In this document: positions 16,279 through 25,160 of the stretch, in pieces
How positions within the stretch are numbered: position 1 is the first letter of the stretch
Layout: the number at the start of each line of letters is the position of its first letter
Assembly: GCF_921294215.1 (NCBI RefSeq)
Contig: NZ_CAKLDM010000001.1
Location: 124,001-188,000, forward strand
Length of the DNA stretch: 64,000 nt
Source of the DNA: Vibrio marisflavi CECT 7928
GTDB lineage: Bacteria; Pseudomonadota; Gammaproteobacteria; Enterobacterales; Vibrionaceae
Direction: 5' to 3'
The notes under the pieces: model-generated
Database searches by the model: none
What the model was told of the DNA's origin: nothing
What the model saw: the letters and a program-made list of their open reading frames with translations, nothing else
Made by a program: the position numbers and the translations under genes

Positions 16279-17427
16279 ATGTGTAAAGATAAGGATAAAA
16301 CTAGCTCTTATTGGACTCCAGAGACTCGGCAGCCTATTCGACAGAAAATGCTAAAAATATGGGATCACTTTGCTGAAAACTACGATTACGCAAGGCATCA
16401 TTACCTAAAACCACAAATGCCGAACTTCGACACGCATTACTGGCCGGGGCTGTCGATGAATATCGCCTCTACGGCCATGATATATAAAATTGCCCAAAAT
16501 CCATACATGCATAAGTTGTCCTATCAGGGGCTATTTCCGGCGCTTTGGCGCTTCAAATGCATTCCCTTTCTTTACTTTACTGGGCAAGTCGGCGGTACAT
16601 TAATGGGCAATGACAACATTGTCTCATCTTCCCTAATGCGAAGTGGCGACTCACAAAGCACACTCACGTCAGCTCAGATGCTTCCCAATTACTTTACCGG
16701 TACGGCCTATACAGGTTGTGCTGTGTATATGCTGACTAAATCTTCCAGAAAATATTTATCGATGTGTGGCAACAAGCTTGGCTGGTTAGGGCTCTTAACT
16801 CAATTGGTTGCTGCTGGTAGCATGCTTGATTTAGGTATGGCTAACTTGGGCAAAGAGTCGTTTGGCTCGAAGTTTTTCCGCGCCAAGAACAACCTTTCTC
16901 CTCAAAATGATTTTGGTGATTACAGCGACTATCGAGACACAATGAACGAGATATACTCGCAAATGCTGATGTTGGGCGCGTTTACATTGCTTTATGAAAT
17001 ACGCTTCAAAAAAGGTATAGGTGTAGTTCAAAGGGTGTTAAGTATGGGCGCACCATTATTAATAATGAACTCTTCGAATGAACTTTCGAGGCGCAGAGAT
17101 ATATTAGCGCCCTATTTGCTTGGGGACGGGTTCAAAGAGCCTCCGAGAGAGTCTTTTGATGCGCTTGATGCAACAAGACTATTGATTGAAGGTGCTGGCG
17201 TATATGCAGGAATGCAGCATTGGAATCTTGGTAAAAAAATGCTGTTTTCTCAGCAAATGATTCAGCAGCAAAATCGCTACTGGACCTACATGAAGTTTCT
17301 ACAGGATCTCAAACGAGCATTCCCACACCTTACATACGGTAGGTGGTTAATGGGAGCCGCGGGCGTCAACCTCGTTAGAGATATTTACGAGCTAGAAGGC
17401 ATGTTCATGAACTGGAAAACTAAGTAA
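16279..17427 (+). CDS. Protein of unknown function with hydrophobic segments
   Basis: A 382-residue protein with AAAAAAGGATGA before ATG 16279. The N-terminal 90 residues are polar and rich in Tyr/His/Trp. Several moderately hydrophobic stretches follow (about 92-112, 140-160, 172-192, 230-275) separated by basic polar loops. There is no signal peptide. I do not recognise a family. The layout could be a multi-spanning membrane protein or a membrane-inserted secreted protein. It lies between the FAH-fold gene and the DOPA-dioxygenase-like gene, with no obvious operon partner. Confidence 0.5.
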   Translation: MCKDKDKTSSYWTPETRQPIRQKMLKIWDHFAENYDYARHHYLKPQMPNFDTHYWPGLSMNIASTAMIYKIAQNPYMHKLSYQGLFPALWRFKCIPFLYFTGQVGGTLMGNDNIVSSSLMRSGDSQSTLTSAQMLPNYFTGTAYTGCAVYMLTKSSRKYLSMCGNKLGWLGLLTQLVAAGSMLDLGMANLGKESFGSKFFRAKNNLSPQNDFGDYSDYRDTMNEIYSQMLMLGAFTLLYEIRFKKGIGVVQRVLSMGAPLLIMNSSNELSRRRDILAPYLLGDGFKEPPRESFDALDATRLLIEGAGVYAGMQHWNLGKKMLFSQQMIQQQNRYWTYMKFLQDLKRAFPHLTYGRWLMGAAGVNLVRDIYELEGMFMNWKTK

Positions 17428-17434
17428 AGTTTAC

Positions 17435-17457
17435 CTAAACACTAGGCATTTAAAACT
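17435..17457. repeat. Direct repeat copy A (about 23 bp)
   Basis: CTAAACACTAGGCA followed by TTTAAAACTT. A second copy at 17872-17895 shares the first 14 bases exactly and then AAACTT. The two copies flank the DOPA-dioxygenase-like gene. Copy A overlaps that gene's stop codon (17450-17452). Confidence 0.6.
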
Positions 17458-17788
17458 TAGACAAATCTATATCGATAGGGTTACCAAGCCAGCAAACGTG
17501 CTCTGTGTGGTCGATATAGTCGTTTCCAGTATCAGCATGGATAAGAACCGATAAACCCTCATGGTGTCGCTTTAGCCAAATCGTAAAAGCGTCGAACTGG
17601 GCTTGGTCAAAAGCAACCATGAAGCTCCATTTAGTATGCGGCCCAACAAGTCGGGTGTGAAAGCGTCCGACGGGCATCTTTAGTTCGTCGCTGATACGCT
17701 CTCTAAGCGCACTGGCTACATTTTCCGATTGCTCATCAAAATAGATATGAGCGTGATAGTGGGTGTATATGTTCGCTAAGAAATCCAT
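17450..17788 (-). CDS. DOPA 4,5-dioxygenase-family protein
   Basis: A 112-residue protein with the conserved pattern of this small family: HAHIYFD at the N-terminus, GRFHTRLVGPHTKWSF in the middle and LIHADTGNDYIDHTEH with WLG near the end. The His residues are the expected iron ligands. Family members cleave catechol rings; most bacterial copies are uncharacterised. The gene stands alone and is flanked by two copies of a 23-bp direct repeat. Confidence 0.85.
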   Translation of the reverse strand: MDFLANIYTHYHAHIYFDEQSENVASALRERISDELKMPVGRFHTRLVGPHTKWSFMVAFDQAQFDAFTIWLKRHHEGLSVLIHADTGNDYIDHTEHVCWLGNPIDIDLSKF

Positions 17789-17871
17789 ATTACTTCGCTT
17801 AGGTGATAAGGTATGATTTGTAGGTTAGCACATATGAAAACTAGCTCAATGGTGATAAGCCGGTAGCTATT

Positions 17872-17895
17872 CTAAACACTAGGCACATGAAACTT
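17872..17895. repeat. Direct repeat copy B (about 24 bp)
   Basis: CTAAACACTAGGCA followed by CATGAAACTTG, the partner of the copy at 17435. It lies in the 150-bp gap between the DOPA-dioxygenase-like gene and the solute-binding gene. It is not terminal to any recognisable mobile element. Confidence 0.6.
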
Positions 17896-17938
17896 GCGAA
17901 CCGGGCTTATTTTTCTACAAGCTATAGCACCTTGCTTA

Positions 17939-18760
17939 TCAACAATTACGACCACAACTAGGAAGGTATTTTCTCATTATATCTTCTATTACTCCTCGAG
18001 AGCCCAATATGATTACTGCTTGGTTGATTTTTGTTAACAACTCGTATGCTCGTGGCGATCTCTTTGATACGAATATGCGATACCCCCCTGGGGAAGCTTC
18101 AATAATTTTATGCGGAACGACACCCTCAGGGATAATGTTTTCTCCAATTGCACTAAATCCATATGGGACCGGTGCTGACTGAAGTAACAAGTCGCACCTC
18201 CCTAGAGCCACTTTTTCTAAGGCTTTTTGCAGTGAAGCTGCACCAGTATCTATTCCTTCGGAATTTGGGAAACCATAGCCTTTATAATTGTATCCAAGTA
18301 CACCACACAAATTATAGTTCCTAAGTTCGGCAAATGTTTCTATACGAAGTCCATCTGGATACTTGTCTGTCGAATACCAGTATCCCGCACTTGTAAAGTA
18401 AACAGGTGACGTTATGAAGTAATCTTTTGCCCTTTCTTCATTGAACTGTCCATCCATAAACACTTCAAATTTTCCATTCTTTTTAACTTCTAATAGGCAC
18501 CGCTTCCATGAAGTTAGTTCAACATCAAACTTTATCCCCGTAAGATTAGCGATTTCCTCCAGCACTTCAATTGAAGCACCGGATAGCTTGTCCTTATTTA
18601 TCTGACCATTCTCACGCTGCCAGAATGTATAGGGAGGCCATTCTGAAGCATCATCACATACCTTGACTATTACATCAGTACTAGTTGAGTTTTTAGAAGC
18701 TGATACTTCAGCAGATAGTATGTTGAAAGATAAGAGCGCAATTATTAGAAACCCACGCAT
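17939..18760 (-). CDS. Orphan periplasmic solute-binding protein, family 3 type
   Basis: A 273-residue protein from ATG 18760 (a TTG four codons upstream is possible). A signal peptide (MRGFLIIALLSFNILSAEVS) is followed by the amino-acid-binding fold, with the early motif DDASEWPPYTF and SGASIEVLEEIANLTGIKFD. Family 3 proteins usually serve ABC transporters or sensor kinases. No transporter gene is adjacent, so it may feed a receptor or a transporter elsewhere. Conserved Cys residues (VCDD, RCLL, LCGV, RCDLL, CGRNC) may form disulfides. The ligand is unknown. Confidence 0.82.
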   Translation of the reverse strand: MRGFLIIALLSFNILSAEVSASKNSTSTDVIVKVCDDASEWPPYTFWQRENGQINKDKLSGASIEVLEEIANLTGIKFDVELTSWKRCLLEVKKNGKFEVFMDGQFNEERAKDYFITSPVYFTSAGYWYSTDKYPDGLRIETFAELRNYNLCGVLGYNYKGYGFPNSEGIDTGAASLQKALEKVALGRCDLLLQSAPVPYGFSAIGENIIPEGVVPHKIIEASPGGYRIFVSKRSPRAYELLTKINQAVIILGSRGVIEDIMRKYLPSCGRNC

Positions 18761-19015
18761 AATAATACCCAAGAATTAGTGTAGACTTTATAAGGATAGG
18801 AGTATTTAAAAGGCATTTTGTTTACTTGAAGAGGTTTCTCAAACTCAAGATTTATGTGGTTAAATTTTCTATGCCCTAATCCAAGTGAAAAATCATCCAG
18901 CCTTTCGACATAATTTCTGTTTTGTAAATCGTTATCTGTACGATAGTGAGGCTTGTTTACTCTTAGAGCTGAATAGCAGAAGTATAGGTAAGTTGTAGGT
19001 GGGGACTTCCGCTCC

Positions 19016-19429
19016 CTAGAAGTCTACCTTTTTCCTCAAAACCTTCGTATGACCTCGTTTGGTCTTGCTATCCACTCGACGACGCTGTGAGCCTTTAGTT
19101 GGTTTCGTTGCTTTGCGAGTTTTTTGCACGACCATCGCTGATAAAATTAGCTCTTTTAAGCGTTCTAATGCGGCCTCTTTGTTTTGTAGCTGAGTTCTGA
19201 ACTGTTGTGACTTAATAACGATGACTCCTTCTGAAGTGACTCTACTATCGGAGAGCTTAAGGAGCTTATCTTTATAGACGGCTGGTAAAGATGATCGCTT
19301 TATATCAAAGCGAAGGTGAATGGCAGTCGCGACCTTATTGACATTTTGTCCACCATTACCTGCTGATCTAATTGCGTTTAGTTCAATCTCCCAATCGGCA
19401 ATGTGTACCATTTTCGAGATTGTTAGCAT
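19016..19429 (-). CDS. arfB: Alternative ribosome-rescue factor ArfB (peptidyl-tRNA hydrolase)
   Basis: A 137-residue protein from ATG 19429, chosen because MLTISK then aligns with the known E. coli N-terminus and TAGGTG lies just upstream. The GGQ catalytic motif is intact at residues 26-28 (GNGGQNVNK). The basic C-terminal tail (KATKPTKGSQRRR and after) is the part that enters the empty mRNA channel of stalled ribosomes. ArfB hydrolyses peptidyl-tRNA on ribosomes stalled without a stop codon. It is a single gene. Confidence 0.92.
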   Translation of the reverse strand: MLTISKMVHIADWEIELNAIRSAGNGGQNVNKVATAIHLRFDIKRSSLPAVYKDKLLKLSDSRVTSEGVIVIKSQQFRTQLQNKEAALERLKELILSAMVVQKTRKATKPTKGSQRRRVDSKTKRGHTKVLRKKVDF

Positions 19430-19530
19430 AGCGACACCTATTTGTTCCAAATTGCTATTGATAACTCAACACTCGCCTTTCTGCTGAGTGCAGCTAATAA
19501 TAGCAAATAAAACTCTTTTAGACACAAATA

Positions 19531-19555
19531 GGCCCCGCGCAAAATAAAGGGGGCC
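19531..19555 (-). terminator. Candidate terminator after gntP
   Basis: GGCCCC and GGGGCC arms with an AT-rich loop lie 15 bases past the gntP stop. On the minus strand the stem is followed by TATTTGTG. A weak T-run, but the GC-rich stem and position fit. Confidence 0.5.
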
Positions 19556-19569
19556 GTAAAGGTTAGCTG

Positions 19570-20913
19570 TTATAAGAATAGCGAAATCAAAAGAGCAACT
19601 ACGCCACCTGTTGTGCCGATGATTGTTTCCATGACTGTCCATGTTTTAAGAGTCTGAACTTCGCTTAGCCCTAGGAATTTGTTTGCTAACCAAAAGCCTG
19701 AGTCATTCACATGTGATAACACGATAGCGCCGCCACCAATTGCGATAGTGACTGCCGCCAGTTGTGCACCATCGAGCCCTAATGGTTGAAGCATTGGGAT
19801 GATCAAGCCACAAGTGGTGAGCATTGCTACTGTCGCTGAACCTTGGATAACGCGAACTGCAGCTGCCAGAATGAACGCCAGCATTACAACAGGTAGCCCA
19901 GAACCTGCCAAAATATTGCCTAATGCAGCGCCCACACCAGAATCGATAAGCACTTGTTTAAATACTCCGCCTGCGCCAGTAACAAGGATAATAACGCCCG
20001 CAGGTTGCAGTGCTGAGCCACAGATCTCCATGATGCGTTCATTGGAAACGCCGCGGCGATAGCCTAGTTGGTAAAACGCAGCTAAGCAGGCTGTGATGAT
20101 TGCGGTAAACGGATGACCGATAAACTGTAGCCAATGTTGAAGAGAAGAACCTTGTTCAACAAATCGGCCGCCAATGGTGTTAAGCGCAATCATAAATAGC
20201 GGTAGCAGAATCAATGAAATCGCTAGTCTGAAGGTCGGAACTTTGTCTCCAACACGCTCGTTGTCATCGGTGTTGTGATCTTCTGGCAGCTCAACGTGAA
20301 CATGCTTAGCAATGTAGTTACCCCAAATTGGACCACCTAAAATCATCGCTGGAATAGAAGCAAGGATGCCAAACAAAATCATGTAGCCAAAGTCAGCATG
20401 TAGTTGTGATGCAACTAAGATAGGGCCTGGCGCTGGCACCATAAATGCCTGACAAGTCGCAATTCCAGCTAGCAGAGCGATACCGATTTTCGTAACGCTG
20501 CCTCCGCCACGGCGAACAACGGCGAATGCGATACCGATCAGCAGAACAACCGCTACATCAAAGAACAAAGGCAGTGCACAGATAAAACCAGTGAACGTAA
20601 GAGCCCAGTTAGCGCGATCGGTGCCAAACTTATTTAACAGAGTGTGAGCGACTTGATCGAGTGCGCCAGTCTCTTCCATGACCTTGCCGAACATGGCACC
20701 AAGAGCGACAACAACGGCCACAAAACCTAGTGTGCCACCCATACCTTTTTGAATGGTAGCGGCAATCGTTTCAGGGCTCATTCCAGAGAAAACACCTGCG
20801 CCCATTGATACTAGGATCAAGGCAACAACGGCATGAAGTCTTACCTTCATTACCAGAAATAGCAGCAGCAAGATGGATCCTACAGCTGTCAGAATTAGCG
20901 TCAAATCAGACAT
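19570..20913 (-). CDS. gntP: Gluconate permease, GntP family
   Basis: A 447-residue, twelve-helix protein from ATG 20913 (MSDLTLIL), preceded by AAGG; the open frame continues upstream through the operator region but has no suitable start there. Motifs typical of GntP/GntT carriers are present: VALGAMFGKVMEETGA, ALPLFFDVAVVLL and the C-terminal SHVNDSGFW. It imports gluconate with protons. It is transcribed divergently from gntK-edd-eda, and three GntR-type operators lie between them, two of them 33-62 bp from this start. This explains substrate-induced expression. Confidence 0.92.
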   Translation of the reverse strand: MSDLTLILTAVGSILLLLFLVMKVRLHAVVALILVSMGAGVFSGMSPETIAATIQKGMGGTLGFVAVVVALGAMFGKVMEETGALDQVAHTLLNKFGTDRANWALTFTGFICALPLFFDVAVVLLIGIAFAVVRRGGGSVTKIGIALLAGIATCQAFMVPAPGPILVASQLHADFGYMILFGILASIPAMILGGPIWGNYIAKHVHVELPEDHNTDDNERVGDKVPTFRLAISLILLPLFMIALNTIGGRFVEQGSSLQHWLQFIGHPFTAIITACLAAFYQLGYRRGVSNERIMEICGSALQPAGVIILVTGAGGVFKQVLIDSGVGAALGNILAGSGLPVVMLAFILAAAVRVIQGSATVAMLTTCGLIIPMLQPLGLDGAQLAAVTIAIGGGAIVLSHVNDSGFWLANKFLGLSEVQTLKTWTVMETIIGTTGGVVALLISLFL

Positions 20914-20945
20914 ATTAGACCTTTTATTATAGTAGGGTAGCTTAT

Positions 20946-20961
20946 GGATTACCGGTAACAT
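20946..20961. promoter_or_regulatory. GntR operator, gntP proximal
   Basis: GGATTACCGGTAACAT, one half mismatched but the right half a perfect GGTAACAT. It matches the gluconate-operator pattern ATGTTACCNGTAACAT known for E. coli GntR. It shares two bases with the next site. Confidence 0.7.
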
Positions 20962-20975
20962 ATTACGGGTAACAT
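20960..20975. promoter_or_regulatory. GntR operator, adjacent second site
   Basis: ATATTACGGGTAACAT directly abuts the previous site with a 14-bp centre-to-centre distance. Tandem occupancy would place two dimers over the gntP promoter. Confidence 0.65.
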
Positions 20976-21048
20976 TTTCTCTGTAAATAGACTTGATGAG
21001 AATTTTATCAACCAAATATTGAGAACTAGATATGATTCACAAATTTTT

Positions 21049-21064
21049 TAGTTACCGGTAACAT
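21049..21064. promoter_or_regulatory. GntR operator, gntK proximal
   Basis: TAGTTACCGGTAACAT lies 53 bp before the gntK start. The core GTTACCGGTAAC is a perfect 12-bp palindrome. It is placed to repress gntK-edd-eda. Confidence 0.75.
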
Positions 21065-21117
21065 TGTAAAAATTCGCATGCTATGTTGCGGAAAAATCAC
21101 TAGCCAAAGTTGAAATT

Positions 21118-21651
21118 ATGAACGAGATACAAACGAAACCATCTGCTGTATTTATCATCATGGGAGTCAGCAGTACAGGTAAATCTACCGTAGGGGCGTC
21201 CTTTGCCAGTGCAATCAATGCTAAGTTTATTGATGGCGATGATCTTCACCCGAAAGCGAATGTTTTGAAGATGTCTCAAGGGGAGCCACTCAATGACCAA
21301 GACAGAGCACCGTGGCTTGAGCGTATTCGAGACGCGGCCTTTAGCATCGAGAAAAAAAATGAGGTGGGTGTGATTGTCTGTTCAGCGCTTAAACAAACTT
21401 ACCGAGATCAAATTCGTGAAGGGAACAATAAGGTTGTGTTCCTCCATTTGCATGCAGAAAAAGAAGTGATTGCCAAAAGAATGCTCAATCGAGAAGGGCA
21501 CTTTATGCCTTTGTCTCTTCTGGACAGTCAGTTTGCCACACTTGAAATACCTAATGCTAACGAGCCGTCGACTCATCATGTTGATGTCTCCGGTTCTATA
21601 GATGAAGTTGTTCAACAATGTATTGCGGTTAGTGATACGTATCTAGGTTAA
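21118..21651 (+). CDS. gntK: Gluconokinase
   Basis: A 177-residue protein with a P-loop (GVSSTGKST; the usual enzyme has GVSGSGKS), the DGDDLHP motif that positions gluconate and the downstream DRAPWL motif. It phosphorylates gluconate to 6-phosphogluconate with ATP. It is the first gene of gntK-edd-eda; edd starts three bases after its stop. A GntR operator lies just upstream. Confidence 0.94.
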   Translation: MNEIQTKPSAVFIIMGVSSTGKSTVGASFASAINAKFIDGDDLHPKANVLKMSQGEPLNDQDRAPWLERIRDAAFSIEKKNEVGVIVCSALKQTYRDQIREGNNKVVFLHLHAEKEVIAKRMLNREGHFMPLSLLDSQFATLEIPNANEPSTHHVDVSGSIDEVVQQCIAVSDTYLG

Positions 21652-21654
21652 AAA

Positions 21655-23442
21655 ATGGATAAAGCGATACTTGAGGTTACTCGAAATATTGTAGAGAGAA
21701 GCAAGGATAGACGCTCGGCCTATGTTTCTCGTATGGAGAAGCACATGGAGCGGGGCGTCGACCGCTCAAGACTTGCATGTGGAAATCTAGCTCATGTTGT
21801 TTCAGTTTGCTCTCAGCAGGACAAAAGCTCGATTCTGGATTTCACCAAAATAAACCTAGGTATAGTGACTGCTTATAGTGACATGGTCAGTGCCCATCAA
21901 CCATATGAACGCTATCCAGATATGATACGTTCAATTGTGCGTACGCTAGGCCATACAGCTCAAGTTGCAGGTTCTGTTCCAGCTATGTGCGATGGTGTGA
22001 CTCAAGGGCAAGAAGGCATGGATATTTCTATGTTTTCTCGCGACTTAATTGCACAAGCCACGGCTGTCGGGCTAAGCCATAATGCTTTTGATTGCAATAT
22101 CTTGCTGGGTATTTGCGACAAAATAGCACCGGGCCAAATCATCGGAGCCTTGTCATTTGGCCACTTACCTTCCTGCTTTATGCCATCTGGGCCGATGTCA
22201 ACAGGGATCAGCAATGACGAGAAAGTAAGAGTTAGGCAGCAATTCGTTTCTGGTGAGGTGGGAAGCGATGTTTTACAGGATATGGAAAACAAGGCTTACC
22301 ATTCTCCCGGAACATGTACTTTCTATGGGACAGCAAACACAAACCAACTGGTTTTCGAAGCCATGGGGTTAATGCTTCCCGGATCTGCATTTGTTCCCGT
22401 CGATAGCGACTTAAGGCAGCAACTAAACATCGAAACAACAAAAAATATGGTTGCTGTTTCAGGAGCGATGAAAAGGCCACTTTACAAAATTATCGATGAG
22501 AAATCGCTCGTCAATTCACTGGTTGCGTTGATTGCCTCAGGAGGCAGTACCAATCACACCATTCATATGATTGCTATTGCCCGAGCAGCTGGTTTTATCA
22601 TTACATGGGATGACTTTGATGCTTTGTCGGACGTGGTTCCACTGCTTGCTCGAGTCTATCCAAATGGACCTGCAGACATTAACAGCTTTCAGCAGGCGGG
22701 TGGCGTGCCAACATTGATGAAGATGCTCAATGATCGCGGTTTGATTCACATGGATGCGACCCCTGTGTATGGCTCAATGCAGGATTACCTTACGTTGCCG
22801 GAAATAAGTGAAGGTCAGCTAATATTTAAGCCTGTGATGGACTCGAAAAATGCAGAAGTTATAGCGCCAAATGGCCAGTACTTTAGTGAAACGGGTGGTT
22901 TGAAGGTATTGTCGGGTAATATTGGGCGCGGCGTAATGAAGGTTAGTGCCGTCGCCGCTGATCATCGCACAGTGTCGGCTCCAGCGCTTGTGTTTGAAAG
23001 TCAGCATCTAGTGAAAGAAGCGTATGAACGCGGAGAGCTAGACCGAGACGCAGTGATTGTTGTTCATCACAATGGGCCAGCGGCAAATGGAATGCCCGAA
23101 CTACATATGCTTATGCCAATCTTAGGCAGTCAAATGGCTAAGGGGTTTAAAACTGCTTTGCTCACAGATGGCAGGCTATCAGGAGCATCAGGAAAAGTGC
23201 CAGCCGTGATACACATGACGCCTGAGGCAAAACGTGGAGGCAACATTGGCAAGATTCGTGATGGTGACTTAATCACAATAAACGGTGACACCAATGAAGT
23301 TTTTGTTGAAGCAGATCTTGAGACCAGAGAAGTGTTAGACGTCGATTTGTCTCATACTATTGTTGGATCTGGGCGTGAACTTTTTAATATTTTTAGACAA
23401 AACATCTCCAGTGCGGAAACTGGGGCAACTATTTTGGAGTAA
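21655..23442 (+). CDS. edd: Phosphogluconate dehydratase
   Basis: A 595-residue protein matching Edd over its full length: ACGNLAHV, GGVPAMCDG-like motif (GSVPAMCDGVTQGQ), GTCTFYGTANTN and TDGRLSGASGKVP are all visible. It converts 6-phosphogluconate to 2-keto-3-deoxy-6-phosphogluconate, using an iron-sulfur cluster. It lies three bases after gntK and three before eda, so the three genes form one operon. No clear Shine-Dalgarno is seen, which suggests translation coupling with gntK. Confidence 0.95.
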   Translation: MDKAILEVTRNIVERSKDRRSAYVSRMEKHMERGVDRSRLACGNLAHVVSVCSQQDKSSILDFTKINLGIVTAYSDMVSAHQPYERYPDMIRSIVRTLGHTAQVAGSVPAMCDGVTQGQEGMDISMFSRDLIAQATAVGLSHNAFDCNILLGICDKIAPGQIIGALSFGHLPSCFMPSGPMSTGISNDEKVRVRQQFVSGEVGSDVLQDMENKAYHSPGTCTFYGTANTNQLVFEAMGLMLPGSAFVPVDSDLRQQLNIETTKNMVAVSGAMKRPLYKIIDEKSLVNSLVALIASGGSTNHTIHMIAIARAAGFIITWDDFDALSDVVPLLARVYPNGPADINSFQQAGGVPTLMKMLNDRGLIHMDATPVYGSMQDYLTLPEISEGQLIFKPVMDSKNAEVIAPNGQYFSETGGLKVLSGNIGRGVMKVSAVAADHRTVSAPALVFESQHLVKEAYERGELDRDAVIVVHHNGPAANGMPELHMLMPILGSQMAKGFKTALLTDGRLSGASGKVPAVIHMTPEAKRGGNIGKIRDGDLITINGDTNEVFVEADLETREVLDVDLSHTIVGSGRELFNIFRQNISSAETGATILE

Positions 23443-23445
23443 GCA

Positions 23446-24081
23446 ATGAGTTGGGAAATTTCTCCACAGCAAGTATTTAGTGCGTCACCAATTGTACCTG
23501 TCATGGTGATCAAAAACGTTGAGGATGCAATACCGATGGCGCAAGCCTTATTGGACGGCGGTATCAGTATTTTTGAAATTACGTTAAGGACAGAGTGTGC
23601 TCTAGAAGCGATTCGTCTAATTTCACAACAGTTTCCTGATATTTTAGTTGGCGCAGGAACGGTGCTAGACAAACAACAATATGACTCTGCAGTTGAAGCC
23701 GGTGCGAAATTTATTATTTCACCGGGATACACGCCAGAGTTACTAAGCTATGGTTTGGAACAAAGCGTTCCATTGATTCCTGGTGTGTCCACTGCTTCAG
23801 AAATTATGTATGCACGGAGCTTAGGTTATAAGCACCTCAAGTTCTTCCCTGCCGAAGCTAATGGAGGTGCGCCAGCTCTAAAAGCGATTTCGGCGCCATT
23901 GGCGGATATCCAGTTTTGCCCAACCGGTGGCGTGAATCCGAAAAATATTGCTGACTATTTGGCAATAAAATCGGTCGCGACCGCTGGTGGTTCTTGGATG
24001 CTACCAGAGGATCTGATTACCGCGGGTAACTGGAGTGCAATCACTGAACTAACTAAAGAAGCGGTTCAGTTGGTGAGCTAA
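23446..24081 (+). CDS. eda: KDPG aldolase
   Basis: A 211-residue protein with the family's FEITLRTECALEAI region, VGAGTVLD, and the catalytic Lys in LKFFPAE. It splits 2-keto-3-deoxy-6-phosphogluconate to pyruvate and glyceraldehyde 3-phosphate, the last step of the Entner-Doudoroff pathway. It is the last gene of the operon and is followed by a strong 13-bp-stem hairpin. Confidence 0.95.
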   Translation: MSWEISPQQVFSASPIVPVMVIKNVEDAIPMAQALLDGGISIFEITLRTECALEAIRLISQQFPDILVGAGTVLDKQQYDSAVEAGAKFIISPGYTPELLSYGLEQSVPLIPGVSTASEIMYARSLGYKHLKFFPAEANGGAPALKAISAPLADIQFCPTGGVNPKNIADYLAIKSVATAGGSWMLPEDLITAGNWSAITELTKEAVQLVS

Positions 24082-24104
24082 AACTGTCTGTAGGTTGGTG
24101 TTCG

Positions 24105-24143
24105 CTTGAGGTAATCTGCACTCTACAGTTAGATTACCTCAAG
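24105..24143. terminator. Strong bidirectional terminator between eda and gntR
   Basis: CTTGAGGTAATCT and AGATTACCTCAAG match perfectly over 13 bases with a 13-base loop; TTATT follows on the plus strand. It lies between convergent genes. Confidence 0.75.
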
Positions 24144-24152
24144 TTATTCATG

Positions 24153-25160
24153 TTAAATACTTTCACCACGTGATATGGAAAAGCCCATATCAACCACTTT
24201 TTCAGAGTTAGAGTCACCTTTAATCGTATCGAGGAGTAGCCCTGCACTCATTTTCCCCATCTCATAGCGCGGTGTTGCAATACTTGCCAATGCTGGAGAG
24301 ATTGCTTGGCCGATATCTAACGCATTGCACCCAGCGACACTGATTTGATCCGGAACTGAAATTCCTTTGCTTTGGCACGCCAATATAATGCCAATGGCAA
24401 TGTCATCGTTGGTACAAAATGCACCATCAATATCAGGGTAACGGTCTAACGCTTGCTCGATAAGATCTTTACCTAATGTAAAGCTAGAGTGCTCAGAAGT
24501 GAGAATATGTTTAGGCTCTAGTTTCTTTTCTTTTATCGCGCGGTCATAGCCATTCATTCGCAATTGAGTACGTTTATCCATACGCGCACCAAAGTAGGCA
24601 ATATTACGTTTTCCTTTGGTGAGCATTTCTTTGACCATTGTATAAGCGGCTAACTCATGGTCTAAACCCACAGCCATATCTATTGGACTTTCTGGCAATT
24701 CCATCGCTTCAACGACGGGGATATTGGCAGTTTTTATCATCTGTACACTGCGCTGGGTATGCTCGGTGCTGGTCAAAATAAGCCCATCAACTTGATAGGA
24801 AAGCATAGAAGCAATTTTACTTTCCTCTTCTAGTTCATCGTAACTATAGTGGGCTATCAAAGTCTCATAGCCATACTCTTTAGTGATGACTTCAATGCCT
24901 TGAGCGAAGTTGGCGAACACTTGGTTGGAAAGGGATGGAAGCAACACTCCAATGGCTTTACTTGAGGCATTCGCTAGCATTGCCGGAGCTCTGTTTTGGA
25001 TATAGCCTAGCTCTTCTATGACTTTTGCAATTTTCTCTTGGGTTTTGCTCGCGACGGAATCGGGATTGCGTATATAACGACTGACAGTCATTTTTGTGAT
25101 GCCAACTCGGTCAGCAATATCTTGTAGAGTTGGCCTAGCGTTTTTCTGATCGTTTTTCAT
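24153..25160 (-). CDS. gntR: Gluconate repressor GntR (LacI family)
   Basis: A 335-residue protein from ATG 25160 (MKNDQK); an earlier frame opening at 25217 lacks support. The helix-turn-helix (TLQDIADRVGITKMTVSRYIRNP) and the sequence NRAPAMLANASSKAIGVLLPSLSNQVF are very close to recalled E. coli GntR. It should repress the gnt genes until gluconate binds. Three 16-bp operators lie in the gntP-gntK gap, and a 15-bp version lies 16 bp upstream of its own start, which implies autoregulation with altered affinity. Confidence 0.93.
   Translation of the reverse strand: MKNDQKNARPTLQDIADRVGITKMTVSRYIRNPDSVASKTQEKIAKVIEELGYIQNRAPAMLANASSKAIGVLLPSLSNQVFANFAQGIEVITKEYGYETLIAHYSYDELEEESKIASMLSYQVDGLILTSTEHTQRSVQMIKTANIPVVEAMELPESPIDMAVGLDHELAAYTMVKEMLTKGKRNIAYFGARMDKRTQLRMNGYDRAIKEKKLEPKHILTSEHSSFTLGKDLIEQALDRYPDIDGAFCTNDDIAIGIILACQSKGISVPDQISVAGCNALDIGQAISPALASIATPRYEMGKMSAGLLLDTIKGDSNSEKVVDMGFSISRGESI

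Noticed and set aside
17435..17895. Mobile element around the DOPA-dioxygenase gene
   Set aside because: The direct repeats have no transposase, integrase or terminal inverted repeats between or near them.
19016..19429. Peptide chain release factor 1 or 2 because of the GGQ motif
   Set aside because: It is only 137 residues long, lacks the stop-codon recognition domains and has the ArfB basic tail.
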